Part shown: positions 48,251 to 60,420 of the stretch, one piece after another | How positions within the stretch are numbered: the stretch's first letter is position 1 | Layout of the letters: every line of letters starts with the position of its first letter | Assembly (NCBI GenBank): GCA_024138025.1 | Contig: JAMXBD010000388.1 | Location: 496,001 to 560,000 of the forward strand | DNA length: 64,000 bases | Direction of reading: 5' to 3' | From: Combretum micranthum | Lineage: Eukaryota; Streptophyta; Magnoliopsida; Myrtales; Combretaceae | Program-made: the position numbers and the translations under genes | Notes under the pieces: model-generated | Seen by the model: the letters and a program-made list of their open reading frames with translations, nothing else | Database searches by the model: none | What the model was told of the DNA's origin: nothing

Positions 48251-49305
48251 AAATTTTCCTCTAGAGTTTCTCTTGCTAGGAAGAGGGGTAGATAATGTTT
48301 TAAGACATAGGGTGTTAGCTTGCTCTTTTTTCTAGTAGTTGCCTTGTTTTCTTTGGTGATTTTATGCTCTTGTTTTGTATCACCCTCGAGGCATGCTGTG
48401 AATGTTTCATTCGTCATTGTCTCTTTATTTGTATTGTCAGCTTTATTAATAGATAAAAAAAAAATCTACTTTGTGGAGGATATTTTGGGAGATATTATGG
48501 CCTTTCCTTTGTAAGTTTTGTGTATGTCTTTTGCTTTTTTCTGTTATATAGTCATTTTATTTTGCTTAGAGCACTTTAGAGCTCTAAGGCTATTTCATCG
48601 AATTAGGTATCCTTCTGTTCTTTTTTATTCCTAGCTTGATCTTATAGGTTTTCAGTTTGCTCCATTCTTGTTGCTCCTTTCATTTATCTATTTCTTTTAA
48701 AATGAAAACAAAAAATATCCATTCTTGTGTCCGAATTGCAAGTGAGACTTTAGGTTCTAATGAATCTTTAGTGCTAGCCTCCTCATTTGGCATGATGTTA
48801 GTTGGTTTCCCTGATGACATTGTTAAGTCCCCATCCTTTGCTCGACATCTTAGAAATTTTCCTCTAGAGTTGCTCCTACTAAGAAGAAGGGTAGACAATG
48901 TTTTAAGACATAGGGTGTTAGCTTGTGATGTTTTCTAGTAGTTGCTCTGTTTTCCTTAATGATTTTATTCTTTGGTTTTGTATCACCCTTAAGGTGTGTC
49001 TTGAATGTTTCATTCGTGGTTTTTCTCTTTATTTGTATTGTCAGCTTTATTAATAGATTAAAAAAAATACTACTTTGTGGAGGCTATTTTGAGAACTATG
49101 ATGGCCTTTTTTTTGAAAATTTTATGTGTGTCTTTTGCTTTTTTTCTATTGTATAGTCATTTTATTCTGCTTGGAGCACTTTAGAGCTCTAAGGCTATTT
49201 CATGGACATAGGTATCCTTCTGTCTTTTTTATTCTTAGCTTGGTTTTACAGGTTTTTAGTGTGCTTCATTCTTGTTGCTGCTTTCATCTATCTATGTTTT
49301 TTTAA
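48251..49305 (+). repeat. Direct duplication of about 450 bp, 603-bp spacing
   Basis: 48251-48700 recurs at 48854-49305 (shared: TTTTCCTCTAGAGTT, GACATAGGGTGTTAGCTTG, TTTGTATTGTCAGCTTTATTAATAGA). The copies differ by scattered substitutions. A 93-codon frame (48657-48938) bridges the spacer and the second copy but resembles nothing I know. Confidence 0.85.
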
Positions 49306-49795
49306 ATTAAATTAAAAAAATCCCACCTTACCCAAAGAAATTTACTAGTTATTTAACCCAGAAAAAAAAAAATTACTAGCTTAGCCAACATTTTTTGATA
49401 CATAGAAGTTTGAATGCCTTTAGTTGATTGTTAATACCTAAAATGCTATCTTTTGCACCTTTGTGCTTCTTTAATGATGGTGTTGATTTTGCTATCTCTT
49501 AAAGTGCTTAGAATTTGTAGGTAGGAGGCCACCATGGAGCTATTGTTAGATAGTTAATGTGATAATGTTGAGGATTGTTTAAGTTGATTATTTGGTTGTT
49601 CTGCCTGCTTAATAATTATATAAAAATCACGAAAAAAGTCTAATGTGTTATAAATTCTCGATTAATGTGAGACCTTGGTTGTGGAGATGGTCTTATTTAA
49701 CTATTAAAGGCAACTAGTTGTTGCATACGATAATTTCTTGTCTCACAAATATATGATAATTTTTTGGCTAAATTCCTCAATTCCTTCTGCTCCAG

Positions 49796-49857
49796 AAGAA
49801 CCTACACTACAAAGCCCCGTTGTTAGCATCAGCAGTACTTCAGAAAAGCAAACGGAG
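49796..49857 (+). other. Candidate exon e of an unrecognised gene
   Basis: 62 bp between TCCAG| and |GTGACT, open in the frame EEPTLQSPVVSISSTSEKQTE (first residue partly from a preceding exon). It ends in phase 0, which matches the start of the exon at 50500. Serine-rich, no domain. Confidence 0.4.
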
Positions 49858-50499
49858 GTGACTTTTCAAAGCATCTTTTCATTTATGAGTTTTTGTCTAT
49901 TTGTATCACCGTTTTGTATTTGAAGTTTAATGCTCAACTTGACAACTTGTATATAATTAATATAATTATAGATTTTATTAAAGTTTTTTTTACTTAGAAA
50001 AGGATTAATTTTTAGCTTTAACAAACATGGACATTGCTTGTTTAATGGTTACTTTTGCACTTATCATAAAAGAAAAATGTTTTCTTCTACTATAGTCTCT
50101 AATATCCATAGAGATTGATTTAGCTTCTACCAAATGATGTTCATTTAACTGAGTTGAGGGCTTATGGTATCTTATGTATATGGATACCCCCAAAGACCTA
50201 AGGAGTTTATCTTCTAGTCGAGTTAGATGAGTGTGAGGTCAATCCCCTTTTTCTTTTTTTAGGTTGTTGTTGTGTGTGTGTTTTTTGGTTGTCTTCAAAT
50301 GGAGCATCTAAACTTCAATTATGTGATGGATAAGAAGAGCAGAGGCTTGTAAATAGTTGAAGTTTTTCAAAATCCTATTGCGTAAGCTTTTGAAACTTGC
50401 ATCTTTTGCATTATGTAACTTTTGGTATCTATATTTGCTTTTTATAGATCAAAAGGGTTGACAAATCTTGTTTCCATACTTGTTTATGTGGACCTTTAG

Positions 50500-50596
50500 G
50501 AACCTATCAGTACATCGTCGAAGGGGCAGAAGAGAAGAAAATCATCTTTACACAAAGACAGGGGAAAATGGACATCAAGGAGGCAGAGTGTTGCAG
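50500..50596 (+). other. Candidate exon f of an unrecognised gene
   Basis: 97 bp between CTTTAG| and |GTCTTT. It continues the frame of the 49796 exon and encodes EPISTSSKGQKRRKSS then a stretch ending SRRQSVA. The basic KGQKRRK run could be a nuclear localisation signal. A similar 3' end, SRRQSLA followed by a donor, appears at 52547-52569 but its frame has a stop, so that copy is broken. The gene may be a relic or may be carried by the CACTA element upstream. Confidence 0.4.
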
Positions 50597-50954
50597 GTCT
50601 TTTTTAAAATGGCAGCATGAGATCTATTTGTATCTTTAGGGTTTTTCCATCTCCACTAAGATGCTATTTTATGATAAGATCTCTCTTCTTATGTTTTGTG
50701 ATTTCTATCTAAGAATAGCTTGCTCGCTATCAGTGATATTACGTCAACTTTTAGTTTATCTTATGATTTTACATTTTGAGAAATAGAAGCCCCTGGAATT
50801 TTCTTCCTCTTATAAGAAACCACCTAGCTCTCCAACCTTTCTTCATTTCTCCTTGTTGCCACAAAAGTTGCTTTTCAAGATTCAATCTTTGACTTGGAAG
50901 CTACAAAACTAAGGACTTTTTATGTAATTTCTCTCCTAAACCTTGTCAAAGCTC

Positions 50955-50976
50955 TATTATTATTATTATTATTATA
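50955..50976. repeat. (TTA)7 microsatellite
   Basis: Trinucleotide run, uninterrupted. Confidence 0.9.
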
Positions 50977-53565
50977 GCTCAAGAGGAAACTTGAGGCAGC
51001 TAATGATTTTAAGCCTTTCTTGAAGCCCAAGGGTCTACTAGTGACTCTACTGCCTGAGCTATGATTATGTTGGTAGAGGAGATCTTCCCCTTACCCCCAT
51101 GAAAATGCTTTTGCCAAACTTGCCTGCCCCTTCCTAAACCACCTTCTTTTTCTTAAACCTCTTAACCTTATAATAGATATGGGCCTTGATTATTATTCCC
51201 CCTTTAAAGTAGAAGGTTGATTAAGTTGTACCACCCTGATCAATTTTGACCAAGGGGGAGCATCTTTAGAGAAACACCATAACATGCTAGTTTTTAGGGA
51301 AGACTAGGAAAGAGACACCCCTTTCAATTGTCCAAATAATTGCTAAGAGCCTTTAGGATGCAGGAGTCACACAAGTTTCAACTAATGGTTAGGGACTTCA
51401 TTTCTTTCAATTCCTTAGAGCCTCTCTTTTAGAGTTCTTGAACAACTTTATTATTTTTTGTATTGATGTACTGTCTTGAAAAGGTGGCTTCTAAGATGCC
51501 TATCTAGTTTAAACTTTGGCATCTCCATGGAGCGTGTGCACAAACAAGGAACAAGTAGTATTTCTGGGAAGTCTCTCTAGGCAGACATTGTTACTGCTAC
51601 AGATAAGATAATTAAATATGTTAAAGCTCTAGTAGAAATGGAAGTAAGTGAAGGCTTTCCTAAAAGCTTTTATATGAAATGCATGGACAGAATGTGTGTA
51701 ATAGTCTATGTAGAATGTCATTGGATCCTCCCACATTATTTTAGGTGCAAGTGTTCGACCATAATGAGAAGTCTTGCCTTGATAGTCACCTAGAAAAGAA
51801 CAATGAAGTGGAGCCTTCCAAGGAGAAGTGAGCTTGTCCTAAGACCATTAAAGGGATTATCAGATAAAGCTGAATGCAAGTATTTTACAACATAGCATAA
51901 GCTCCTTTTCTAGCCTTGCAATTTTGGCTAAAAAGGAGGGTTCTTGGCATTTTTATATAAATTATAGGGTTTCAATCAGGCTATCATAGTGGTAACTTTT
52001 AGTAGTTTGTGCTTGTATGTTTAGTAGTAAGATTCTCTAGAAAGTAGCACAATAAAGGGAGCACTAATGTCCATGGTCTTAAGATAATCCTTTCATTCTA
52101 TAATTGACTTGTAAAGAGTAGTATACATAACAAAGAAATGCCTTTCCCATAGAATCGCTTATAAGTTGCTGAGATTTTAATTTGATTATTGGCCAAGTTT
52201 AGAGGAGACATCAACCTCGTAGCCCTCTCATAATTTAAATGTATAAAAGTCTATAATGTTGAATAAGTAGAAACCTCTAAAAAGCGGATCATTAAGTATG
52301 TTGTTTGATAATTGAACCTTAATTGGTTGTTTAACATGCTGTGAATCTTGAATTTCTGTAGTGAGAACTAGACATCTCTTCAATGGCTTTCAATTTCTTA
52401 TTTCTCAATGGGAAGACCTACATTCTTCCATTTTAAGATTCATTGTGAATATCAACTACAACAGATCTTTAAGAAAGCTCTGCTTTAGTCAATAAATAAG
52501 CAGCACAACCAAAGCAACTTTGACAAAAGCGTTTGGGAAAGGAGTTTTCTAGAAGGCAAAGTCTTGCAGGTATCTTATTGTTGCTATATCATTCTTTGTG
52601 ATAAGTAAACCATGAATAAACGGTGATGCCTTTTATGAACCCTTAGCTGCTGGTGCATCCTGGATCTTGGAGTACAGTGAAGCACTAGGATTAGGTCGAG
52701 CCCTTTGGAGTGTTTAGTACCACAACCATATGATCTAAATGCTTAAGCTTATAGATATGGTGTGAAATATTATATTTATTTTATAACACCCTTCACCTGT
52801 GGGTCGAGACTTTGATTTTGATTAAAGCTCATCAAGTAGAATTAAATTTAATGGGGATTATAACGAGTGCGCAGGGGTTCGAATTTTTGACCCCATGCTC
52901 TGATACCACATTAAGATTAGCACCACAAATATTTGATCTAAAAACTTAAGGTTATAGATATGGTGTATACTATTATATTTATATCATAACATACAATACT
53001 CGAAAGGAGAACAGTTTTCATGTGGGCATATACATGGAAGGAAGTATCTGGGTTATGTATTCATTTTGCAATTGTTCTTTGTTAGGTGAAAATATCTTTA
53101 TATTGACTATAGCAATTATCTGATTTCTTCTACAGTTCTACTTTTCACTTTCTTTATCCCCATAGTTTTACACAATATTTTTTTTCTTTATTAGACGAGA
53201 CTTATTCAATGGTTTCTTTATATATGTTTTTGTGAGTTACCAATCACTGATAGTTACTGTGAAATTAATTGAAAACTGAATCTTAGTAAAATTGGAAAAG
53301 TGACGAATTTGAATGTTTATACTTATTTAGGCACAATATGCACTCCATTTAAATAAAAAATAATACTCTTGATATGCTTAGAAACAACATTAATGATAGA
53401 ACAATAGTTCTATTTGATTGTCAAAACAACGATCCATTGCTTTTTAAATAATGTCTTGACATACCCATGACTTTCCTCTAAAATGTGTATGTACATAACA
53501 CAATGTTTTTGTATGATGTTAAGTTTTGATATAGTTATGTCATCTAAGATAATGCTATGAGCAAA
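50977..53565. other. Intergenic or intronic, mostly unrecognised
   Basis: Contains the broken echo of the 50500 exon (52500-52569). No other coding feature or mobile element was identified. Confidence 0.35.
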
Positions 53566-53800
53566 TTACACAGACCGTACCATTTCATGCACCAGCTGGA
53601 TCTTCATGGCATTGGCATCTACTCTTTTCATGATCATTCTGTCCTTATACCTTGTCCACATATGTTTTCTAGGTAAACGATAGGCTTTGTTACTTTCGTT
53701 TGCTGGTTTAGCTACTGTAATTGGCATAACATATGCCTCTCCAGGAACTAATGATGGCAAACCAACAATGAAAGTGAAGTCATGTGTCTCAAATCAGTAT
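53566..53800 (-). other. Minus-strand coding-like segment, unrecognised
   Basis: An open minus-strand frame (LPSLVPGEAYVMPITVAKPA..., then RKHMWTRYKDRM) has balanced, protein-like composition. It extends upstream of its first methionine and ends at a stop near 53566. I do not recognise the family. It may be one exon of a host gene relic; no neighbouring exons were found. Confidence 0.35.
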
Positions 53801-54717
53801 AAAGAATTGGTTGAACTTGTAGCTTTCATTGACATGTTGTATCCTTGCACGTTGATGCCCCAAAAAAAGGGTAAAAAAACAGAAAGAGAGGACTTCCTAA
53901 TATTATCTTGAATCACGCTTTTCCTATGATCAGACATTGATGCTAAATGCTGTAATGCGTATGCTTGAATCATTTTGGTTTCAACCTTGTGCGCTTTTAT
54001 TTTATTTATTTTTTTACCTACTATCTCAAGAACGTTTTAGATTGTCTTATTACCTGCATACCAGCTTAATGGTGTCTTGATTCTGGTAAATATTAGTAAT
54101 TAGTTTATGATTTCGGCTTGAGAACATGGTGGCTCTTCATTTATTAGTACTTTGAATAATAAGGTTACAAAAATTGATGGCAAAGGAAATAAAAGATATT
54201 TCGAACTTCCATCTTGTAATGAGATTAAATTACCCCCAATGTTTTTAGATATAGAACCATTATTTTCATAAAATTGTAATCATTAGTGAAAAAAGTATGG
54301 GTTATAGTATTGGTATGAGTTTGAGCTTGAAATATAGTTAATGTATGGGCTAAGCCAATTAAATAAATGGAATAAATGCATCTTTTAAGATATTTACACT
54401 ACACATGACGAGTAGGATAGGGAGCAACCATTAACTTGGTAAGAATAGATTATGTTTATTAGATGAGCGACACGATATTCACTATCAGTGTTATGTTGGG
54501 GGGATGGTTTGTAAATTTTTATTAATAGGTTATAATCTAAACTTTTCAATAGAGTAAAACAAGGGTAGGACAGAGAACTTAATACGTTGATATAAAAATG
54601 TGAGAAAAGAAATGATTTAATTGGATATGAAAGGAAAATTATGTACAAGAACTAGTTCTATTGATGAAAGAAAGTGGAGCCACCACAAATGCAAGATAAA
54701 TTAATAATTGCTATATG

Positions 54718-54943
54718 TATTAAAATATTGATAAGAAAATACAGAATGATACAGCTGTAATTATTTGTTAGTTTCTCTTTATACACGTGTTTAGTTAGGA
54801 TAGGCTGTTATTTTTAGTTTGTTATTTTTCTGCACATATAAATAGCTTCCTATGTACATTTAGAGATTAATGAAATACAAAGATATTCTTTACTTTTTCT
54901 CTCTACATTTGTTGATCTCAGTTCATTCTTGAGGAAGTTCACA
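54718..54943 (+). repeat. 5' LTR of element D
   Basis: Carries a TATA-like CATATAAATAGC (about 54835) and ends GAAGTTCACA, immediately followed by the primer-binding site. Confidence 0.93.
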
Positions 54944-54955
54944 TGGTATCACAGC
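54944..54955 (+). promoter_or_regulatory. Primer-binding site of element D
   Basis: TGGTATCACAGC with no spacer after the LTR; one mismatch to the common form. Confidence 0.85.
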
Positions 54956-55020
54956 AGCGGTAAGACTGTCCTTCATAACTTTTCTTACTGTCGATTTTAT
55001 GCGATTTTGTTCCTACAAAT

Positions 55021-56139
55021 ATGAGTATTTCTGTTGATAGAAATAGTGCAACTATGAATGAAGCTGTAGTTAATGATCCTTTGTACATATCGGGATTCGA
55101 TAACCCTAACATGGCGATTGGAAATATTGTTTTTGATGGATTGAACTACTTGCCCTGGGCACGTTCAATTAAAATAGGTTTAGGTGCTAAGATGAAGTTA
55201 GGGTTTGTTGATGGTAGTTTAGTCAAACCGGACTTACAATCGGTAGATCTGCTTCGATGGGAAAGAGCGGATTATATGGTTCGGATGTGGATTTTGAATT
55301 CGATAGTAAAGGATATTGCTCAGAATTATGTTTTTACTTCCTCTGCCTTTGATTTGTGGAGTGAAATCAAAGAACAATATGGACATAGTAATGGTCCTTT
55401 AATTTTTCAGATACAATATGAAATTGGTAATCTGAAACAGTTGAATCAGTCAATTGCTAACTACTATAATAGGATAAAGAAATATTGGGATGAATTACAA
55501 GCGTTACATTCATATCCTTCGTGTACTTGTGGTAAGGCTGATATTTGTGATTGTCGATTGAAAGAAAGAATTCAACAATTTGAATCAGAAACTAGGTTGA
55601 TTCAGTTTCTCATGGGTTTGAATGAGAACTTTGAAATGGTAAGAAATTAGATCCTTTCTATGGATCCCTTACCAATAGTTAATAAAGCTTAGTATTTGGT
55701 TCAACAAATAGAAAGACAAAGGCTTATCACCTCTGGTATTTCATCTGATATGGGAGCTTCAGCTTACCAGTTTAATAGATCTTCTAACTGGTCTGGAACT
55801 TCCAATTCGAGGAGTTTTGCTGAAAGAAAGAAAGGAAAACAGTTATTCTATAAGCACTGTAACACTGAAGGACATGGAATTGAAACTTGTTTTAAGTTGG
55901 TTGGGTATCCAGACTGGTATAAAGGAAGAAAAACTGGAAGTGTTGGACATAAAATTAGTAATCCAGCTGTGAATTGTGTTGATAGTAAATCTGATGGATA
56001 TAGTTTTGCAAATAAGTTGTCCACTCCTCTGGATACAAACTTTGCAGAAAGTTCTTCTTCGATTGCAGGGGCAGGGCTTCACATGCTGCATCAGTTGTTG
56101 ATCCACAAGTTGTTCATCAGTTGTGTCATGAAGTTCTAA
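55021..56139 (+). pseudogene. gag of element D
   Basis: Starts at ATG 55021. The capsid region includes NYLPWARSIKIGLGAK and a C-T-C-G...C-D-C cluster (residues about 175-190). In-frame stops occur at 55648-55650 and 55690-55692. The frame then continues through the nucleocapsid (55696-56139), where the zinc knuckle has lost its first cysteine (Y-K-H-C...H...C). The frame then shifts into pol near 56100-56140. Confidence 0.88.
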
Positions 56140-57938
56140 AAATGATGACTAAAAGGCAAGCTGGAGATTCAGCAGTTATGTCTACAATTGGTTTTTCAGG
56201 TAATATCATACCACCTACTTGTTTTAGTGGAATTAGTAATTTGACTGGTACATGGATAATTGACTCTGGAGCTACAGACCATATCACTCCTTTCTATTCT
56301 CTTCTCTTTGATACACATACTCTTCCTTGTCCATTAAACATAAAATTACTAGATAGTTCAACTAAATCTGTGCAACTTTGTGGATCTGTTCGCCTCACTT
56401 CCAAATTAACTTTGAATAACATCTTGTTTGTACTAGATTTTTCCTTTAACTTGCTGTCTATTCATCGCATTATTAAAGACAGTAAACTAACTATTCACTT
56501 TGATATTTCATCATGTGTTTTTCAGGACCAAGCTAGTAAAATTGATATCATTCAAGCAAAGGAATCGAGTGGGTTATCTAGTAAAGAGTCTATTTCATCT
56601 AATGTTCTAAACACTTTTGTTGCTTCCAATAAATCCAATGTCAATTTACATTTGTTTCACAAAAGACTGGGACATGCATCTTTATCCAAGTTACAACATT
56701 TGTTTCCTCATTCTAAATCAAATGTATCAGAATTAGATTGCAATGTTTGTGTTGAATCTAAAATTCATAGATTGCCCTTTCTTCGGTCTATTTCTTCTTC
56801 TGTTCAAGCTTTTGATTTGATACATGTTGATATATGGGGACCATATTCCACAATTTCTGTTGGAGGAGAAAGATACTTTCTTACTATTGTAGATGATTAT
56901 AGTTCACCTACTTGGGTCTATCTTATGAACTCTAAATCACAGGTTGTTATTTTCCTTGATAAGTTCTTCAAACTAATCAAGAATCAATTCGGAATTGTTC
57001 CTAAAGTGATGCGATCTGATAATGGGGCAGAATTTTTATCCTTTTCCTGTCAATCTTTGTTAGATTTTTTTGGGATCATTCATCACAAATCTTATCCTTA
57101 TACTCCTCAACAAAACGGTTGTGTTGAACATAAACATCGACATATTGTTGAAACAGCTAGAGCTTTAAGGATACAAGGTAATTTACCTAAGTCTTTTTGG
57201 GGTGAATGTATTCTCACTTCAGTGTATCTCATTAACATAATGCCTATGGCTAAACTTCATTGGAAATACCTTTATGAACTTCTGTTCAATAGAGTTCCTT
57301 CTTATGATCGTCTACGGGTTATGGGGTGTCTTTGTTTTGCTGTGAATCATTCTCCTCATTTAGACAAATTTGTTTCCAAAGGCATTAAGTGTGTTTTTCT
57401 TGGCTACGTCTTTGGTCAAAAAGGATATAGATTATATGATCTATCCAATTGGAAAATAATTGTTAGTCGTGATGTTATTTTTCGAGAACATGTTTTTCCT
57501 TTTGACACTTCAGTTGATGATGCTCACGCTGATGTTATTGCTGCTCATACACTGTCCAAATACAATTCTGAAACACTCATTCCAAACACTTTGCCTGATA
57601 TATCTTGTCCTGTTCCTTTATTATCTAGTGATGATCTTGTTGATTCTTCTTCACATTCTATTCCTATCACAGATACTGGTATTGTGCATCAACAGAACTT
57701 GCACAGGTCTACTCGCATTCGACAACCTCCACAATGGCTTGATTCCTACATTCACTCTTTACATACAGATTCTATACCAGATTTTCTTAAACACACACCT
57801 GTTACTCCACCTTCTTATCCTTTGTTTACAGCAAATGCTTTTTCTACTTATCCTAAAGAGTTTGTGGATTCTATGGCTCTTGTTTTTAATTCCCATGAAC
57901 CAGTTACTTTTACTCAAGTTGCTAAAGATGATGAGTAG
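56121..57938 (+). pseudogene. Protease and integrase of element D
   Basis: Long open frame with protease WIIDSGATDH (about 56250-56282). Integrase follows: zinc region HKRLGHASLSKL...CNVCVESK, then the D-D-E core in HVDIWGPY, MRSDNGAEF and PQQNGCVEHKH. The glutamate is kept. The GKGY-type C-terminal region and linker follow. Ends at a premature stop (57936-57938) just before reverse transcriptase. Confidence 0.92.
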
Positions 57939-59420
57939 GTTTCTGCCATGAAAAAGGAAATCGAAGCTCTAGAACATAATGACTTGGGAGCTTGTTGACT
58001 TACCTAAAGGTAAACGTCCTATTGGCTACAAATGGATTTATAAAATTAAGTACAGACCTGATGGCACTATAGAATGGTACAAAGCTCGCTTAGTAGCAAA
58101 GGGATATACTCAAGTTGAAGGGATTGATTATCACGATACTTTTTCTCCCGTTGCTAAGCTAAGTACTGTTCGGATCTTGTTAGCTATGGTGGTAGCTTAT
58201 CAATGGCCTTTACATCAACTTGATATCAACAATGCTTTTCTTCATGGCTTTCTAGATGAAGAAATTTATATGTTGTCTCCACCAGGTTATTCTAAAGCTA
58301 GATCATCTCAAGTTTGTAGATTAAAACAATCACTTTATGAGCTTAAGCAGGCTTCACAATAGTGGAATAAAGAAATTTCCAGTTTTCTCTTTAGCAAAGG
58401 TTTTGATCAATCTTCTAGTGATCATTCTTTATTCACTAGACATGATGCTGATGGTTCTTGGTTGTTTTACTTTATGTTGATGATATGTTGGCCACTGGGA
58501 ATAATTCTGCAGCTATTGTTTCTTTAAAGTCAAGTCTTGATCAAGCCTTCACCATTAAGGATCTTGGGTTAGCTCGGTTTTTCCTTGGTCTTGAGATTTT
58601 TTCTGTATCGTCTGGTTTGTATATTCATTAGCGCAAGTTCATTATGGATATGTTAAACGATGCTGGTCTTACTGCTTGTAAGCCCACGTCATTACCCCTT
58701 CCTCTGGACGTTTGCTTCAACACGATGGACCTCTTCTGGAAGATCCTTCTCTGTTTCGTCGTCTGGTTGGTAGATTGCTTTATTTGACATTGACTCGGCC
58801 TGACCTTGCTTTCACAGTTAACAAGCTTAGTCAATTTCTTTCACAGCCCAGAGTTCATCACTATCAAGCTGCTGTTCATCTCTCGCGCTATCTAAAAGGA
58901 ACAATCCACCTTGGTCTTTATTATCCCACAAATAATTCTCTTTGTCTCAATGCTTTTTCTAATGCAGATTGGGGATCCTCCACTATTGATAGAAAGTCAT
59001 TGTCTGGTTTTTGTATATTTCTTGGTGATGCACTTATTAATTGGAAATCAAAGAAGCAATCCATTGTTAGTACATCCACAACTGAAGCAGAATATCGCAA
59101 TCTTGCAACTATGTCCAAAGAATTATTATGGACTTCATACATTCTTAGGGATCTTCGCATCTCTTGTTCTTTACCTATTTCTATATTTTGTGATAATAAA
59201 TCGACTATCTAAATTGCTCGTAATCCTTGTCTTCATGGACGAACCAAACACATTGACATTGATATCCATTTTGTTCGTGATCTTGTCTCCCGTGGATTTC
59301 TTGTTGTACATCATGTTTCCTCAGCTAATCAAGTTGCTGATTTCTTCACCAAATTACCTTCTCTATCTTCTTTGTCTTTTATGTTGTCCAAGTTGGGCCT
59401 TTGTATGGCACCAACTTGAG
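57939..59420 (+). pseudogene. Reverse transcriptase and RNase H of element D
   Basis: Pieces in several frames. 57979-58362 carries WKIYK-type palm entry, [12 protein letters not shown] and [14 protein letters not shown] stop follows at 58360-58362, then a YVDDML active site near 58474-58491 after a frameshift. 58712-59212 carries TRPDLAF, then RNase H with NADWGS, TTEAEYRNL and CDNKS. After a stop at 59210, a typical copia end (TKHIDIDIHFVRD, ADFFTKLP) runs to 59420. Not translatable as one protein. Confidence 0.9.
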
Positions 59421-59427
59421 GGGGGGA

Positions 59428-59655
59428 TATTAACATATTGATAACAAAATACAGAATTATACAGCTGTAATTATTTGTTAGTTTCTCTTTGTACACGTGT
59501 TTAGTTAGGATAGGATGTTATTTTTAGTTTGTTATTTTTTCTGCACATATAAATAGCTTCCTATGTACATTTTAGAGATTAATGAAATACAAAGATATTC
59601 TTTACTTTTTCTCTCTACATTTGTTGATCTCAGTTCATTCTTGAGGAAGTTCACA
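59428..59655 (+). repeat. 3' LTR of element D
   Basis: Begins TATTAACATATTG directly after GAGGGGGGGA and ends TTCACA, then TSD ATATG. Confidence 0.93.
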
Positions 59656-60094
59656 ATATGAAGTTCACGATTCGGATAGAGCAATTATCCTTAATTATTG
59701 CACGCTTAACTCTTTTCTCTTTTAAAATTAAGCTTAGACTTCTTGATCTTTAGAGAAGATGCTCTTTGGTCCCACACGATCTTTTGTCGTATAAAAAATA
59801 ATAATAAATAAAAATTATTTTCCCTCAGGGCAAATTAGTAAAATAAGGTATAAAAGTACCAAGAATGTAGAGGTTTAATTGTATTTTATAATAAAATTTT
59901 TAAGGGCACATGGAGAAAACTTAGAGGTAAATTAGCAATTTTTCCATATAATTATGGCTATTGAATAATAAAGTCCCTTTACTATAAGATGGAAATACTT
60001 ATTACATCTAAACTACTTAGCATACAAAAAATCATAGAAAAATATTTTGAAGCACATAATGCAAGTGAAAATGTAAAATTAGACATCATCACAG

Positions 60095-60420
60095 GTCAAT
60101 TTTCAACTAGAAACCAACCCGGTCTCTTACCAGTAGTTCCTAAACCGAGAACCAGGCTGGGATGGTAGGTCTAAATTGGCTAACGACTCGTTGGTTCTGT
60201 CTGGTTTAATCGATTCCACCGCAAAATCACTTGACCCAGTGGTTTCGGAATCATTGCTTCAAGAACCGGAGGTTCCCACGGTTCCATGCTCCAAAAAAAA
60301 AAAAAAAAAAAAAGACGAATATTTAAACTACTCATTCAATCCTAGATGTCAAGAACCATGGCATGGGGTTACTAGAGTAGGCAATCCATTCACTCTAGTT
60401 CACCGTATAGAAGATTGAAT
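60095..60420. repeat. hAT-MITE-like fragment
   Basis: Rich in GGTTCC/GGAACC motifs (for example GGTTCCCACGGTTCCATG near 60270) similar to the sub-terminal parts of the two hAT MITEs, and broken by a poly-A run (60293-60313). No TSD or complete ends. The 80-codon frame here is not considered a gene. Confidence 0.3.

Larger units (their letters stand above)
54718..59655 (+). mobile_element. Copia retrotransposon D, fairly young, broken
   Basis: LTRs at 54718-54943 (226 bp) and 59428-59655 (228 bp) differ by about five substitutions and two 1-bp indels. A perfect TSD, ATATG, lies at 54713-54717 and 59656-59660. The primer-binding site follows the 5' LTR directly and a G-rich polypurine tract precedes the 3' LTR. 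The LTRs start TATTAA and end TTCACA, so the termini are TA..CA rather than TG..CA. All copia domains are present but interrupted by stops and frameshifts. Confidence 0.95.

Noticed and set aside
57460..57951. 163-codon leucine-rich frame
   Set aside because: Shadow of the element D integrase/linker frame; leucine bias comes from reading a CTT-rich strand in another frame.
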